Of a stretch of 64,000 nt of DNA, positions 48,592-57,056 are shown piece after piece. A program made the position numbers and the translations under genes. Below the pieces are notes generated by a model that saw only the letters and a list, made by a program, of their open reading frames with translations, was not told the DNA's origin and did no database searches. The stretch comes from Rhodococcus sp. CH91. GTDB lineage: Bacteria > Actinomycetota > Actinomycetes > Mycobacteriales > Mycobacteriaceae. Position 1 is the first letter of the stretch; each line of letters begins with the position of its first letter. Where the stretch lies: contig NZ_JAKFYR010000002.1 in the NCBI RefSeq assembly GCF_022554085.1, forward strand, positions 584,202 through 648,201, in the 5' to 3' direction.

Positions 48592-49311
48592 TCAGTGACC
48601 GGCGGTGGTGCCGGTGACGGGGATCAGCGCGCCGGTGACCGAGCGGGAGGCGTCGCTCAGGAGGAACGCGATGATCTCGGCGAGGTCGGCCGGGCGGGCC
48701 CACGAGGAGGTATCGGCGTCAGGCATGGCCTGCCGGTTGGCGGGGGTGTCGATCATCGACGGCACCAGGCCGTTGACGCGGATCGAATCGGGTGCGTACT
48801 CGACCGCCAGGCTCTGGACCAGCGCTGCCACAGCGGCTTTGGAGGCGATGTAACCGGCGGCTCCCGGGAAGGGGTGTGTCGCGGCCGCCGAACCGATGCA
48901 CACGACCGAACCACCGCCGCGCCGGATGAGTTCGGGCAGCGCCGCCTGGGTGACGAGGTAGGCGATCCGCAGGTTGAGAGAGAGTTGGGCGTCGAGCACG
49001 TCGACGGGGGTTTCGTGGACGCGGCTGCCCGAGTGGAAGCCTCCGACGAGGTTGACCAGTCCGGTCAGCGGCCGGGATTCGTCCCCGCCGGCGAGGCCGA
49101 CGATCCGCTCCACATCGTTTTCGTCGGACAGATCGGCTTCGACGAGCACGAGGTCGGGGTGGGGCGCCAGTCGCTCGGTTTCGGCCTCGTCGTACCAGGG
49201 AACGACGACCCGCGAGCCGGTCGCCAGGAGGCGTTCGGTGACTGCGGTGCCGAGACCGCCGGTTCCGCCGGTGACGACGACGGAACCAGGTGTGAGGGAA
49301 AGTTCGCTCAT
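48592..49311 (-). CDS. SDR family oxidoreductase
   Basis: 239 residues, minus strand. TGGTGGLG cofactor loop, NLVGGFHSG in the NNAG position (Asn kept, then Leu-Val), Ser in CIGSAAAT, Tyr/Lys in YIASKAA. The NNAG change suggests a somewhat divergent member. Site 2 of the island palindrome lies 70 bases upstream of its start at 49311. Substrate unknown. Confidence 0.87.
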   Translation of the reverse strand: MSELSLTPGSVVVTGGTGGLGTAVTERLLATGSRVVVPWYDEAETERLAPHPDLVLVEADLSDENDVERIVGLAGGDESRPLTGLVNLVGGFHSGSRVHETPVDVLDAQLSLNLRIAYLVTQAALPELIRRGGGSVVCIGSAAATHPFPGAAGYIASKAAVAALVQSLAVEYAPDSIRVNGLVPSMIDTPANRQAMPDADTSSWARPADLAEIIAFLLSDASRSVTGALIPVTGTTAGH

Positions 49312-49380
49312 GACGAGGCCTTTCGATGCCGGGAGGGTGGCTGCCGTCCTGGAAAGACGGAGAGGAACACGATGACCGAA

Positions 49381-49394
49381 AACATAGCCATATT
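49381..49394 (-). promoter_or_regulatory. Island palindrome site 2 (AAYAT-N4-ATRTT)
   Basis: AACAT-AGCC-ATATT, both arms perfect, in the 232-base gap between the SDR and the end of the GntR gene. A further TATGTT at 49398-49403 pairs with AACATA at 49381 as a longer inverted repeat. Placed to control the minus-strand SDR. Confidence 0.6.
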
Positions 49395-49543
49395 TCGTAT
49401 GTTCGCGAGCATACCGCGTTCAGTGGCCTACGTCACCCTGCGAATCGTAGAGGCGGTCTTCGTTGATCGAAGGCGGGTGGCCTGCCCGAGCGCGGTGGCG
49501 ATGCGGACCGGAATCCCGATGGGCGTGCTCGGCAGGGGAGTGC

Positions 49544-50332
49544 TCAGCGCCAATCCACGCGCTCGTCCAGCATTCTGGGGTTGAGGGCGGAAAGGCGGTC
49601 GATCACTTCGCGCATGTGTTCCCGTGCGAGGCGACGGGCGCCTTCGGAGTCGCCTGCGGCGATCGCGCTGTGGATCGCCTTGTGCGGCCCCTCGAAGCCT
49701 TCGCGCTCCTCGTCGTCCCAGACATCGGGGTGAGCCTCGAGCATGCGGAAGGTGTAGATGTGTGCGAGTGCGGACCCGGTGAGAGTGAGGACGTAATTGC
49801 CGGACATCTCCCGCAGTGTCTCGTGGAATCCGACGGCCGTGTCGATGACTTCGTCGTTCGTCATCTCGGGCGCGATGTGTTTGCCGGCGAGAACGTCCAG
49901 GTCGATGTCCTCGCCGGCCGCGACACGGTCGGCGAGCATCGCGGCGGCGAGCCCCTCCATCTCCAGTGCGGCCTCGGCCACCTCACGGAATCGAATGCCT
50001 TTCGCCTGCAGATACATCGACAGGGTGTCGCCGAACTCGCTCCCCGTGGGTTCGGAGACGATCGGTCCGCCACCGAGTCCCTGTCGTACCGTCACCAGGC
50101 CCTGGGCCTCGAGTAGGCGCAACCCCTCGCGCACGGAGGCGCGTCCGACGCCGAAGCGCCGCGCCATCTCGGACTCGGCCTCGAGAGCGGAACCGGGAGC
50201 CAGTTGCCGATCTGCGATCTCCTTGGCGACCATGCGTGCCACGGTGCGCGAGACCTTCTCGTTGCGAGTCATGGCTACCGCGCGCCGGCGCGCGGCGGTA
50301 TCCGACTGCGAGTTCGTGAAGTTGCGCGTCAT
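49544..50332 (-). CDS. GntR family regulator (FadR/FCD type)
   Basis: 262 residues. N-terminal winged helix (about 20-90: VAKEIADRQLAPGSALEAES, FGVGRASVREGLRLLEAQGLV, RQGLGGGPIV) and a helical FCD domain (about 105-250) with the metal-ligand histidines of this group (FHETLREMSGNYV, HIYTFRM, HKAIHSAI, REHM). FCD regulators sense small carboxylates or acyl-CoAs and bind palindromic AT-rich operators. ATG 50332 has GAGGAC upstream. It lies at the centre of the catabolic island, and site 3 of the repeated palindrome is 100 bases upstream, so autoregulation and control of the whole island are likely. Confidence 0.93.
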   Translation of the reverse strand: MTRNFTNSQSDTAARRRAVAMTRNEKVSRTVARMVAKEIADRQLAPGSALEAESEMARRFGVGRASVREGLRLLEAQGLVTVRQGLGGGPIVSEPTGSEFGDTLSMYLQAKGIRFREVAEAALEMEGLAAAMLADRVAAGEDIDLDVLAGKHIAPEMTNDEVIDTAVGFHETLREMSGNYVLTLTGSALAHIYTFRMLEAHPDVWDDEEREGFEGPHKAIHSAIAAGDSEGARRLAREHMREVIDRLSALNPRMLDERVDWR

Positions 50333-50431
50333 GGTGTCCTCGTCGTCTGTGCAGGGACCCGTACTCGGCCGAGCGGGGTGAGCGTGCGGCCGAGTATAGG
50401 GAGGGAGCTCCACGATCGAGGCTACTCCACA

Positions 50432-50445
50432 AATATATGTATGTT
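50432..50445 (+). promoter_or_regulatory. Island palindrome site 3 (AAYAT-N4-ATRTT)
   Basis: AATAT-ATGT-ATGTT, both arms perfect, between the divergent GntR gene (start 50332) and SDR gene (start 50474). It is preceded by CACAAATAT as at site 1. It lies 16 bases before TATACC (50461-50466), so a bound repressor would cover the -35 region of the SDR promoter. Confidence 0.65.
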
Positions 50446-50473
50446 TCGGTTGGTTGATGCTATACCACTGTCT

Positions 50474-51280
50474 ATGACTCGGGACACATGTTCACCGGAA
50501 AAGTCGACGACGAATACGGGCGTAAGGGTTCTCGCGGGCCAGCACGTGCTCGTCACCGGGGGAAGTGAGGGGATCGGCTACGGGATCGCCGAGCGTCTGC
50601 TCGACGCGGGCGCGACCGTCTCCCTCGCTGCTCGCCGGCCCGGGGTGCTCGACGCGGCGGTCGAGAGACTACGGATGCAGTGCGGAGACTCGAATCGGGT
50701 CTCCGGTGTCGTCGCGGACATCAGCGACGCGGACTCGATCACCGCGATGTTCGAGACTGCGGAGGGCCGGAACGGGCCGCTCAACGTCCTCGTCGCCAAT
50801 GCCGGGAGCGGGAGTGTGGTTCCCTTCCTCGAACTCACCGCGCAGCAGTGGCGGGACTGCATCGAGCTGAACCTGACGGGGACATTCCTCTGTGTACAGG
50901 CGGCAGCGCGATCGATGGTCGAGCGCACGGACGAGAACCGGTCCATCATCGTCGTCTCCTCTATCCGGGCCCTCGGCGCGCGGCCCTCGCTCGTTCCCTA
51001 CGGCACTTCGAAGGCCGGGCTCAATCAGCTCGTCCGTCTCACCGCCTACGAGCTCGCGGCGACGGGGGTGCGCGTCAATGCACTGTCGCCCGGCATCACC
51101 GCGACCCCTCTCGCCCAGGACCGCAACAACCTGTTCGATGAGCGGGCCGCGACGGTCCCCATGGGCCGGGCCGGCACGCCGGCGGACATGGCCGCTGCCG
51201 CACTGTATCTCGCGAGTCCGGACTCTGCGTTCGTCACCGGCACGAATCTCGTGGTGGACGGGGGTGAGTCGCTCTACTGA
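50474..51280 (+). CDS. SDR family oxidoreductase
   Basis: 268 residues. TGGSEGIGYG, VANAGSG, Ser in VVSSIRAL, Tyr/Lys in YGTSKAG, NLVVDGG. ATG 50474 lacks a Shine-Dalgarno but lies 7 bases after a TATACC -10 box, so the message is probably leaderless; ATG 50441 further up would add 11 unconserved residues and overlap the palindrome. Divergent from GntR and likely under its direct control. Substrate unknown. Confidence 0.88.
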   Translation: MTRDTCSPEKSTTNTGVRVLAGQHVLVTGGSEGIGYGIAERLLDAGATVSLAARRPGVLDAAVERLRMQCGDSNRVSGVVADISDADSITAMFETAEGRNGPLNVLVANAGSGSVVPFLELTAQQWRDCIELNLTGTFLCVQAAARSMVERTDENRSIIVVSSIRALGARPSLVPYGTSKAGLNQLVRLTAYELAATGVRVNALSPGITATPLAQDRNNLFDERAATVPMGRAGTPADMAAAALYLASPDSAFVTGTNLVVDGGESLY

Positions 51281-51340
51281 CCCCATCCTGCACAGCGGCA
51301 CCTCGCGGCCTCCCGAAAAATTGTGATGTACAACGCACAA

Positions 51341-51354
51341 AACATTGCTATAGT
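51341..51354 (+). promoter_or_regulatory. Island palindrome site 4 (AAYAT-N4-ATRTT)
   Basis: AACAT-TGCT-ATAGT, one mismatch in the right arm, 131 bases before the CoA-transferase start. TATAGT (51349-51354) in its right arm could be a -10 box. A wider pair CACAA...TTGTG (51336-51340/51354-51358) frames it. Confidence 0.5.
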
Positions 51355-51484
51355 TGTGGTGTTTCCGCTCGCGTTCGAGCTTCCGCCGAATCTCCGACCC
51401 GCATCCGACGGAGTCGTTCGGCGCTCACTTCCCACCCTGTGCACGGCCTCTCGCGGCCGTGAGACGACGAAGGAGAAACACTCG

Positions 51485-52702
51485 ATGACCACAGTGATGA
51501 ACGGGATCAAGGTCGTAGAGGTGGCGCTGTACGCGTTCGTCCCCTCGGCGGCGGCGATCCTCTCTGACTGGGGAGCCGACGTCGTCAAGATCGAGCACTC
51601 GGATTTCGGCGACCCCACCAGGTCCACCGCGGCCTGGGGCGTCCCCGCCCAGGTCGACGGCATCGCGAGCCTGTTCGAGATCAACAACCGCGGAAAGCGT
51701 GCCGTCGCACTGGACATCGCCCACCCCGAGGGCCGCGAGGTCCTCATGAAGCTCGTCGAATCCGCCGACGTCTTCATGACGAACTTCCTGCCCGATGCAC
51801 GCGCCAAACTCGGTATCGACGTCGAGGACATCCTCGCGCGCAATCCGCGGATCGTGTACGCACGGGGTACCGCGCAGGGCGTGGCCGGTCCGGACAGCGA
51901 CAAGGGCGGTTTCGACGGCATCACCTACTGGGCGCGCTCGGGTGCCGCCGGTTCCATCGCCCCGGACGACCTGGACTGGCCTGCCAACATGCCGGGACCC
52001 GCCTTCGGTGACTCCCAGAGCGGCATGGCCCTGGCCGGTGGAATCGCGGCCGGACTCCTGCACCGCGAACGTACCGGAGAGGGCATCGTCGTGGACACGT
52101 CGCTGTTCTCCGTCGGTGCCTGGGCGATGCAGGCGACGATCGCGGGCTGCCAGATGGTCGGCGCCGACGAGTTGCCGTATCCCGACCGGCACAATCCGGT
52201 CAACCCCGTCTCGAACATCTACCGGACGAGCGACGGCCGCTACATCCATCTCGCGCTGCTGCAGAGCCAGAAGTTCTGGCCGGGTCTGTGTGAGGCGATC
52301 GGCCTGTCCCACCTGATCGACGATCCGCGCTTCGCGACCTTCGAGGATCGTGCGCGCAATTCCCGTGAGTGCACGACGATCCTCACGGAGGTCTTCGAAC
52401 AGCGCACTCTGGCCGAATGGACCGACATCCTCGGCAAGCAGGAAGGCCAGTGGGACGTCTTCCGCAAGCCCCTCGACGTGTTGTCCGATCCGCAGGCCCT
52501 GGCGAACGGCTTCGTTCGCACGGTCGAGTACGAGGACGGGCGGAGCCTGGACATGGTGACGGCGCCGACCTCCTTCGGCGGGCAGGTCCCGACGCTGACG
52601 CGGGCTCCCCGCCACGGGGAACACACCGACGAGGTGCTGCTCGAGCACGGTCTCGACTGGGACCGCATCGTCGAACTCAAGATCGCCGGCGCGATCAAGT
52701 AG
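51485..52702 (+). CDS. Family III CoA-transferase (CaiB/BaiF)
   Basis: 405 residues. Moves CoA between acids, or acts as a racemase in some members. VVEVALYAFVPSAAAILSDWGADVVKIEH is the N-terminal family block; the catalytic Asp is in GPAFGDSQSGMALA; C-terminal HGEHTDEVL is typical. It may activate a substrate using a product CoA ester, complementing the ATP-dependent synthetase at 35583. ATG 51485 is preceded by AAGGAG. It begins the second plus-strand run and has palindrome site 4 upstream. Confidence 0.92.
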   Translation: MTTVMNGIKVVEVALYAFVPSAAAILSDWGADVVKIEHSDFGDPTRSTAAWGVPAQVDGIASLFEINNRGKRAVALDIAHPEGREVLMKLVESADVFMTNFLPDARAKLGIDVEDILARNPRIVYARGTAQGVAGPDSDKGGFDGITYWARSGAAGSIAPDDLDWPANMPGPAFGDSQSGMALAGGIAAGLLHRERTGEGIVVDTSLFSVGAWAMQATIAGCQMVGADELPYPDRHNPVNPVSNIYRTSDGRYIHLALLQSQKFWPGLCEAIGLSHLIDDPRFATFEDRARNSRECTTILTEVFEQRTLAEWTDILGKQEGQWDVFRKPLDVLSDPQALANGFVRTVEYEDGRSLDMVTAPTSFGGQVPTLTRAPRHGEHTDEVLLEHGLDWDRIVELKIAGAIK

Positions 52703-52823
52703 AGCGTCTCCGCTCGATCGAACGGAGCTTCCCGTTGCGGCCGGAGGCCGCCGCCCTTCCCGCGCACTCGCGCACTCGCGCACCGACAGTTTCGCTTCCC
52801 TATCTCCACAAGGAGGAGTTCTC

Positions 52824-53993
52824 GTGTACGACCTTCGAGATATCAAGATCATCGACACCGATACGCACGTCGTCGAACCGCCGGACCTGTGGACGTCCCG
52901 GATGTCGAAGAAGTGGGGCGATCTCGTGCCCCACGTGCGGTGGGACGAGCAGCGCGGTGACGAGGCATGGTTCGTCTCCGGTACCCGGATGAGCGCCGTC
53001 GGTTCCCCGGCGATGGCCGGCTGGCACGAATACCCGCCGAGCTGCCCGCCGCGCTTCGTCGACACCGATCCGCGTTCGTGGGATCCGGGCAAGCGCCTGG
53101 CACTCATGGACGACTACGGCATCCACGCGCAGATCCTGTACCCGAATGTCGCAGTCTTCAGTCAGAAGACGTTGCAGTCCAACGGCTCCAACGAGTTGCA
53201 GCTCGAATGTGTCCGTGCCTACAACGACTACCTCACCGAGTGGGCGCAGTTCGCGCCCGGCCGCTACGTCCCGGTGGGCATCCTGCCCTTCTGGGACATG
53301 GACGCCACCCTCGCCGAGATCGAGCGCGTCGCGGCCGCGGGCCACAAGGGCCTGGTGTTCACGCAGAATCCGGCCGCCTTCGGGCTGCCGGTGCTGACCG
53401 ATCCGTATTGGGACCGGCTGTGGGCCTCCGCGCAGGAGAAGAAGCTGCCGATCAACTTCCACATCGCCTCGGGGGAGGTCGATCTGAGTGGCTTCGGGCA
53501 CGAGAGCAACGGCGTGGCAGCCAACTACGGGATGATGGGCATCTCGTTCTTCATGGACAATGCCCGCACGATCTCCCAGCTCATCTTCGGCGGCATCTGT
53601 GATCGCTTCCCGGAACTGAAGTTCGTCTCCGTCGAATCGGGTATCGGCTGGATGCCGTTCGCGCTCGAAGGTATGGACTGGCAGTGGCGGAACAGTGGCG
53701 TGCACAAGGAGCACCCGAAGTACGAACTGCTGCCCAGCGAGTACTTCAAGCGGCAGATCTACGGCTGCTTCTGGTTCGAGCAGGACTCCGCACGCAGCGC
53801 GATCGAGCAGCTCGGGGCCGGCAATGTCCTCTACGAGACCGACTACCCCCACCCCACGTCGATGTCTCCTGGGCCGGCGAGTGACGCCGTCCGCCCGGAC
53901 GACTATCTGCGCCGTAATTTCGCGCACCTGTCGGAGGCGGATGCACGCAAGATCCTCCACGACAACGCTGCGGCCCTGTACAACCTCGACTGA
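52824..53993 (+). CDS. Amidohydrolase-2 family metal-dependent hydrolase/decarboxylase
   Basis: 389 residues, ACMSD/LigI/LigJ-type TIM barrel. Metal ligands: DTDTHVVEP near the N-terminus, INFHIASGE in the middle and YETDYPHPTS near the C-terminus. Members include decarboxylases, C-C hydrolases, hydratases and lactonases. In this pathway a lactone or cyclic intermediate opened here would give a hydroxy acid for the kinase route; this is inference. GTG 52824 follows AAGGAGGAG. 121 bases after the CoA-transferase. Confidence 0.9.
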   Translation: MYDLRDIKIIDTDTHVVEPPDLWTSRMSKKWGDLVPHVRWDEQRGDEAWFVSGTRMSAVGSPAMAGWHEYPPSCPPRFVDTDPRSWDPGKRLALMDDYGIHAQILYPNVAVFSQKTLQSNGSNELQLECVRAYNDYLTEWAQFAPGRYVPVGILPFWDMDATLAEIERVAAAGHKGLVFTQNPAAFGLPVLTDPYWDRLWASAQEKKLPINFHIASGEVDLSGFGHESNGVAANYGMMGISFFMDNARTISQLIFGGICDRFPELKFVSVESGIGWMPFALEGMDWQWRNSGVHKEHPKYELLPSEYFKRQIYGCFWFEQDSARSAIEQLGAGNVLYETDYPHPTSMSPGPASDAVRPDDYLRRNFAHLSEADARKILHDNAAALYNLD

Positions 53994-54120
53994 CGTCCCG
54001 GTCCCCGGGTGCCGGTCCCCCCGACGGGTGGGCCGGCGCCGACGGTCCGCGACAGATCCCCGGCGACCGGCCGGTGACATGGATCTCTCGCGCCGCTGGA
54101 CTGTGACATAAATCTCCGTT

Positions 54121-54134
54121 AATATGCGTATGTT
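54121..54134 (+). promoter_or_regulatory. Island palindrome site 5 (AAYAT-N4-ATRTT)
   Basis: AATAT-GCGT-ATGTT, both arms perfect, in the 238-base gap 53994-54231, 98 bases before the acyl-CoA dehydrogenase start. TAATAT overlaps its left arm and could be a -10 box. Confidence 0.6.
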
Positions 54135-54231
54135 CCCAATGGATGCCGAGCGGGTAGTTCCTGCCACCGGCCGCGGACCGACCAGTAGCCCGACTGTTCC
54201 ACTGCGGACAGTCTCAGCCAGTGGAGTATTC

Positions 54232-55485
54232 ATGTCCCTCTCGGAATTCGAGACCCGTGCCCGCGCCTGGGTGACCGACACCCTGGCCCGTCTGGCGTTC
54301 ACCGTCCGCGACGACGAGTACGACGTCTCGGTCTTCCATGATCTCCCCGAAGACGAGGAGCGAGCGCTCCTCGACCGCCACCGCAGTTGGCAGCGCGAGA
54401 AGTTCGACGCCGGTTACGGTGCGCTCGGATGGCCGAGCGAGTACGGCGGCACCGAAGCGGGAACCGAGATCGCGGAGGCCTTCGCGCGTATCGAGAACGA
54501 ATTGTGCCCGCTCCCGCCGCACGAACTCGTCTCGGTCACCCTGCATCTCATCGCTCCCACCATCAGGCTTCTCGGTACCGACGAGCAGAAGCAGCACTTC
54601 CTTCCGCGGATGCTGCGCGGCGAACTGCTCGCCTGCCAACTGTTCTCCGAGCCCGAGGCCGGATCCGACCTCGCGAATCTCGGAACTCGCGCCGTGCGGG
54701 ACGGCGACGACTGGATCGTCTCGGGACAGAAGGTCTGGACGTCGGGAGCGCAGTTCGCCGAGTGGGGTGAACTCATCGCCCGCACCGATCCCGACCAGCC
54801 CAAGCATCAGGGCATGACCGCATTCCTGGTTCCCCTCGACGCGCCCGGTGTCGAGATCCGCCCGATCCGCCAGATGTCCGGGGGCAGCAGCTTCAACGAG
54901 GTCTTCCTCGACCGGGTCCGCATCCCCGACAGCCTTCGTCTCGGGGAGGCGGGTAAGGGATGGTCAGTCGCCCTGACCACACTCGCCTTCGAACGCGAAG
55001 GCGGCTCCAACACGGCGAACGTCGGCGGGCAGTTCGCCCAGCTCGTCGCCACGGCCCGGCGCCTCGGGCGCGACGAGGATCCGCGTGTACGCGAGCAATT
55101 GGCCCGGGTGTACCTGCGCCAGCAGCTCGCCGCGGTGGACCTGCTGCGTGACCGTCAGGCCCGTGACGGCGGGGCCGCCCCCTCGGCGATCGGATCCGTC
55201 CGCAAGATCCAGTGGGTCGACAAACTTGCCGCGGTCTCCGCTGCGGCACGAACGGTGTTGGGGCGCAATCTCGTCGCCGACGCAGGCATTCCCGGTACCT
55301 ACGAATGGAATGCGCACGTTCTCGGCGCCCCCGGTTACAGCATCGCCGGCGGATCGGATCAGATCCAGCGCAACATCGTCGCCGAGCGCCTGCTGGGTCT
55401 CCCCGCGGAGGCTCGTGCAGACCGCGGCCTGACCTGGCGTGAGGCGCGCACTCGCGTCCACGACCGCGCCACCTCCGGAAGCTGA
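54232..55485 (+). CDS. Acyl-CoA dehydrogenase, probable alpha subunit of a heteromer
   Basis: 417 residues. FAD-ACAD blocks ACQLFSEPEAGSDLANL, VSGQKVWTSGAQFAEWGE and C-terminal IAGGSDQIQRNIVAERLLGLP. This C-terminal form occurs in one subunit of actinobacterial alpha2beta2 dehydrogenases such as the steroid enzymes ChsE4-ChsE5 and ChsE1-ChsE2. No Glu sits at the classical catalytic place, so the base must come from elsewhere. ATG 54232 with GTGGAG upstream. The probable partner is at 57057, with a binding protein and a small ORF between. Confidence 0.92.
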   Translation: MSLSEFETRARAWVTDTLARLAFTVRDDEYDVSVFHDLPEDEERALLDRHRSWQREKFDAGYGALGWPSEYGGTEAGTEIAEAFARIENELCPLPPHELVSVTLHLIAPTIRLLGTDEQKQHFLPRMLRGELLACQLFSEPEAGSDLANLGTRAVRDGDDWIVSGQKVWTSGAQFAEWGELIARTDPDQPKHQGMTAFLVPLDAPGVEIRPIRQMSGGSSFNEVFLDRVRIPDSLRLGEAGKGWSVALTTLAFEREGGSNTANVGGQFAQLVATARRLGRDEDPRVREQLARVYLRQQLAAVDLLRDRQARDGGAAPSAIGSVRKIQWVDKLAAVSAAARTVLGRNLVADAGIPGTYEWNAHVLGAPGYSIAGGSDQIQRNIVAERLLGLPAEARADRGLTWREARTRVHDRATSGS

Positions 55486-55571
55486 GCACCCCCGCCGTCC
55501 CGGCGCACCGCCCCCTTGCGCTCCCGGCGCACGGTCGCTCGACTCTTCCAGAAAACCCCGAAAGGTCTGTC

Positions 55572-56633
55572 ATGAGATTTCCGTCGCTTCGCCGCTCGAT
55601 TGCCGGAATCAGCATCGCTGCAGTGACGTTCGCAGTCGCTGCGTGCAGCTCCGGTGCCACCGAGGTGTCCGCCGAGGATCTCGGTCCTGCCGGCGACAGT
55701 GCCTGGGACGAACTGGTCGAGGCCGCCCGGCAGGAGGGTTCGGTCACCTACTTCACCGGCCAGCCGACGGACAACCTCCAGGAGCTCGCCTCCCGATTCG
55801 AGTCGGCGTACGGCATCGAGGTCGAGATCGTCCGCGACAACGACGCCAACCTCCAGACCAAACTGGCGGCGGAGGCGGAAACCGGTCGTCACACGGCGGA
55901 CGTCATCGCCACCGCCTCCCGGCCCTGGGCGGACACGCGCCTGGCAGAGGAGGACTTCGTCCCGGTCACCGGCCCCGCTTTCGGTGCCGCCGAGTTCGAC
56001 CGCGAGAAGTTCCTGCGCGACGACGACCGGATCTTCCTCTCGTCGGCTGCGGTCCTCACCTACGGCTGGAACACCGGCCGGGTCCCGGACGGCGTCGACG
56101 GGTATGAGGACCTGCTCGATCCCTCGCTGGCGGACGGGAAGATCGGCGTGATGCTTCCGGTCTCGTCCGCCATCGTGGACTTCTACGACTTCCTGCAAGA
56201 CACGGTCTCACCCGACTTCGTCGAGAAGCTCGCCGGTCAGAAGCCCCGCACCTATCCGGGCGCGCAGGCGATGGCCCAGGCGCTGACCTCCGGTGAGATC
56301 GCCGCGGCCATCTACACCATGCCGCTCACCGCGGAGAAGGAAGCCGGTGCTCCCGTCGATTCCGGTCTACCCTCACCGGTCTTCGGTGCCCCCTTCTTCA
56401 CCGGGATCCTGGCGAACGCGCCGCATCCCAACGCCGCACAGTTGTTCGCGAACTTCCTGGTGACAAAGGCCGGGCAGGAAGCCGTTGCCGACCGCGCCGG
56501 ATCCGTGCTGCCCGACATCTCCACGGCTGCGACGACCGCGGACGACATCTGGGTCAACAGCCGGATCGTCACCGCCGGCGACACCGAGACGTTCCGGGCC
56601 GAGTTCGCGCAACTGTTCGGCTCCAGTCAGTAA
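55572..56633 (+). CDS. Solute-binding lipoprotein, paralogue B
   Basis: 353 residues. Signal RRSIAGISIAAVTFAVAAC with lipidated Cys25. FbpA-like fold: SVTYFTGQPTDNLQELASRFESAYG, VLTYGWNTGRVPDGVDGYEDLLDP, AGAPVDSGLPSPVFGAPFF. Clear paralogue of the protein at 39070. Encoded 2 kb before the ABC ATPase and permease with two genes between, so it most likely delivers the pathway substrate to that importer. Placement between two ACAD subunit genes is unusual. Confidence 0.9.
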   Translation: MRFPSLRRSIAGISIAAVTFAVAACSSGATEVSAEDLGPAGDSAWDELVEAARQEGSVTYFTGQPTDNLQELASRFESAYGIEVEIVRDNDANLQTKLAAEAETGRHTADVIATASRPWADTRLAEEDFVPVTGPAFGAAEFDREKFLRDDDRIFLSSAAVLTYGWNTGRVPDGVDGYEDLLDPSLADGKIGVMLPVSSAIVDFYDFLQDTVSPDFVEKLAGQKPRTYPGAQAMAQALTSGEIAAAIYTMPLTAEKEAGAPVDSGLPSPVFGAPFFTGILANAPHPNAAQLFANFLVTKAGQEAVADRAGSVLPDISTAATTADDIWVNSRIVTAGDTETFRAEFAQLFGSSQ

Positions 56634-56714
56634 CCACCACCGCCGGTGGCGCCGCACCCGGCGCCCGGCGAGCCTCCGGTGATCGATCGGGTCCCGGACA
56701 CGAGAGGAAAAAAC

Positions 56715-56999
56715 ATGAAGGTCGGAGAACGTCTCAAGAGCCCCGTGTGCGGCGCCGAAGTCGTCGTCGTCCGTGTGGACGACAGCGTGACCGGACCCCT
56801 GTTGTGCGGGGGAGAACCGATGGCCGCCGACGCTGCACCGGACGCCCCCGTAGCGACGAATCCGGGACTGCTGATCGGGAAGCGATACGAGGGTGGGGGA
56901 ATCGAGGTGCTGTGTGTACGGCCCGGCGCCGGCCCCCTGGTGATCGGCGACGCAGTGCTCGCCGAGAAGCAGGCGCGCCCCCTCCCGTCCTCGGACTGA
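56715..56999 (+). CDS. Small conserved-looking protein of unknown function
   Basis: 94 residues; I do not recognise the family. N-terminal MKVGERLKSPVCGAEVVVVR and GPLLCGGEPM contain Cys12-Gly and Cys31-Gly-Gly, with a third Cys in IEVLCVRPG; GLLIGKRYEGGGIEVL follows, and the whole looks like a small beta-barrel that could bind metal. ATG 56715 has GAGAGG at 7 bases and codon use matches neighbours, so it is a real gene. Position between the SBP and the second ACAD subunit suggests a pathway accessory. Compare with LvaB, the small partner of the LvaA kinase, before excluding that role; I see no basis to claim it. Confidence 0.75.
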   Translation: MKVGERLKSPVCGAEVVVVRVDDSVTGPLLCGGEPMAADAAPDAPVATNPGLLIGKRYEGGGIEVLCVRPGAGPLVIGDAVLAEKQARPLPSSD

Positions 57000-57056
57000 G
57001 CAGACCCCGACGCCGGGCAGCAGCCCACACCCGGCATCCCCAGGAAAGGCGACAGC

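Noticed and set aside
49463..50116. 217-residue plus-strand frame opposite GntR
   Set aside because: Antisense to a clear GntR/FCD gene with complete HTH and ligand-binding domains; no motif of its own.
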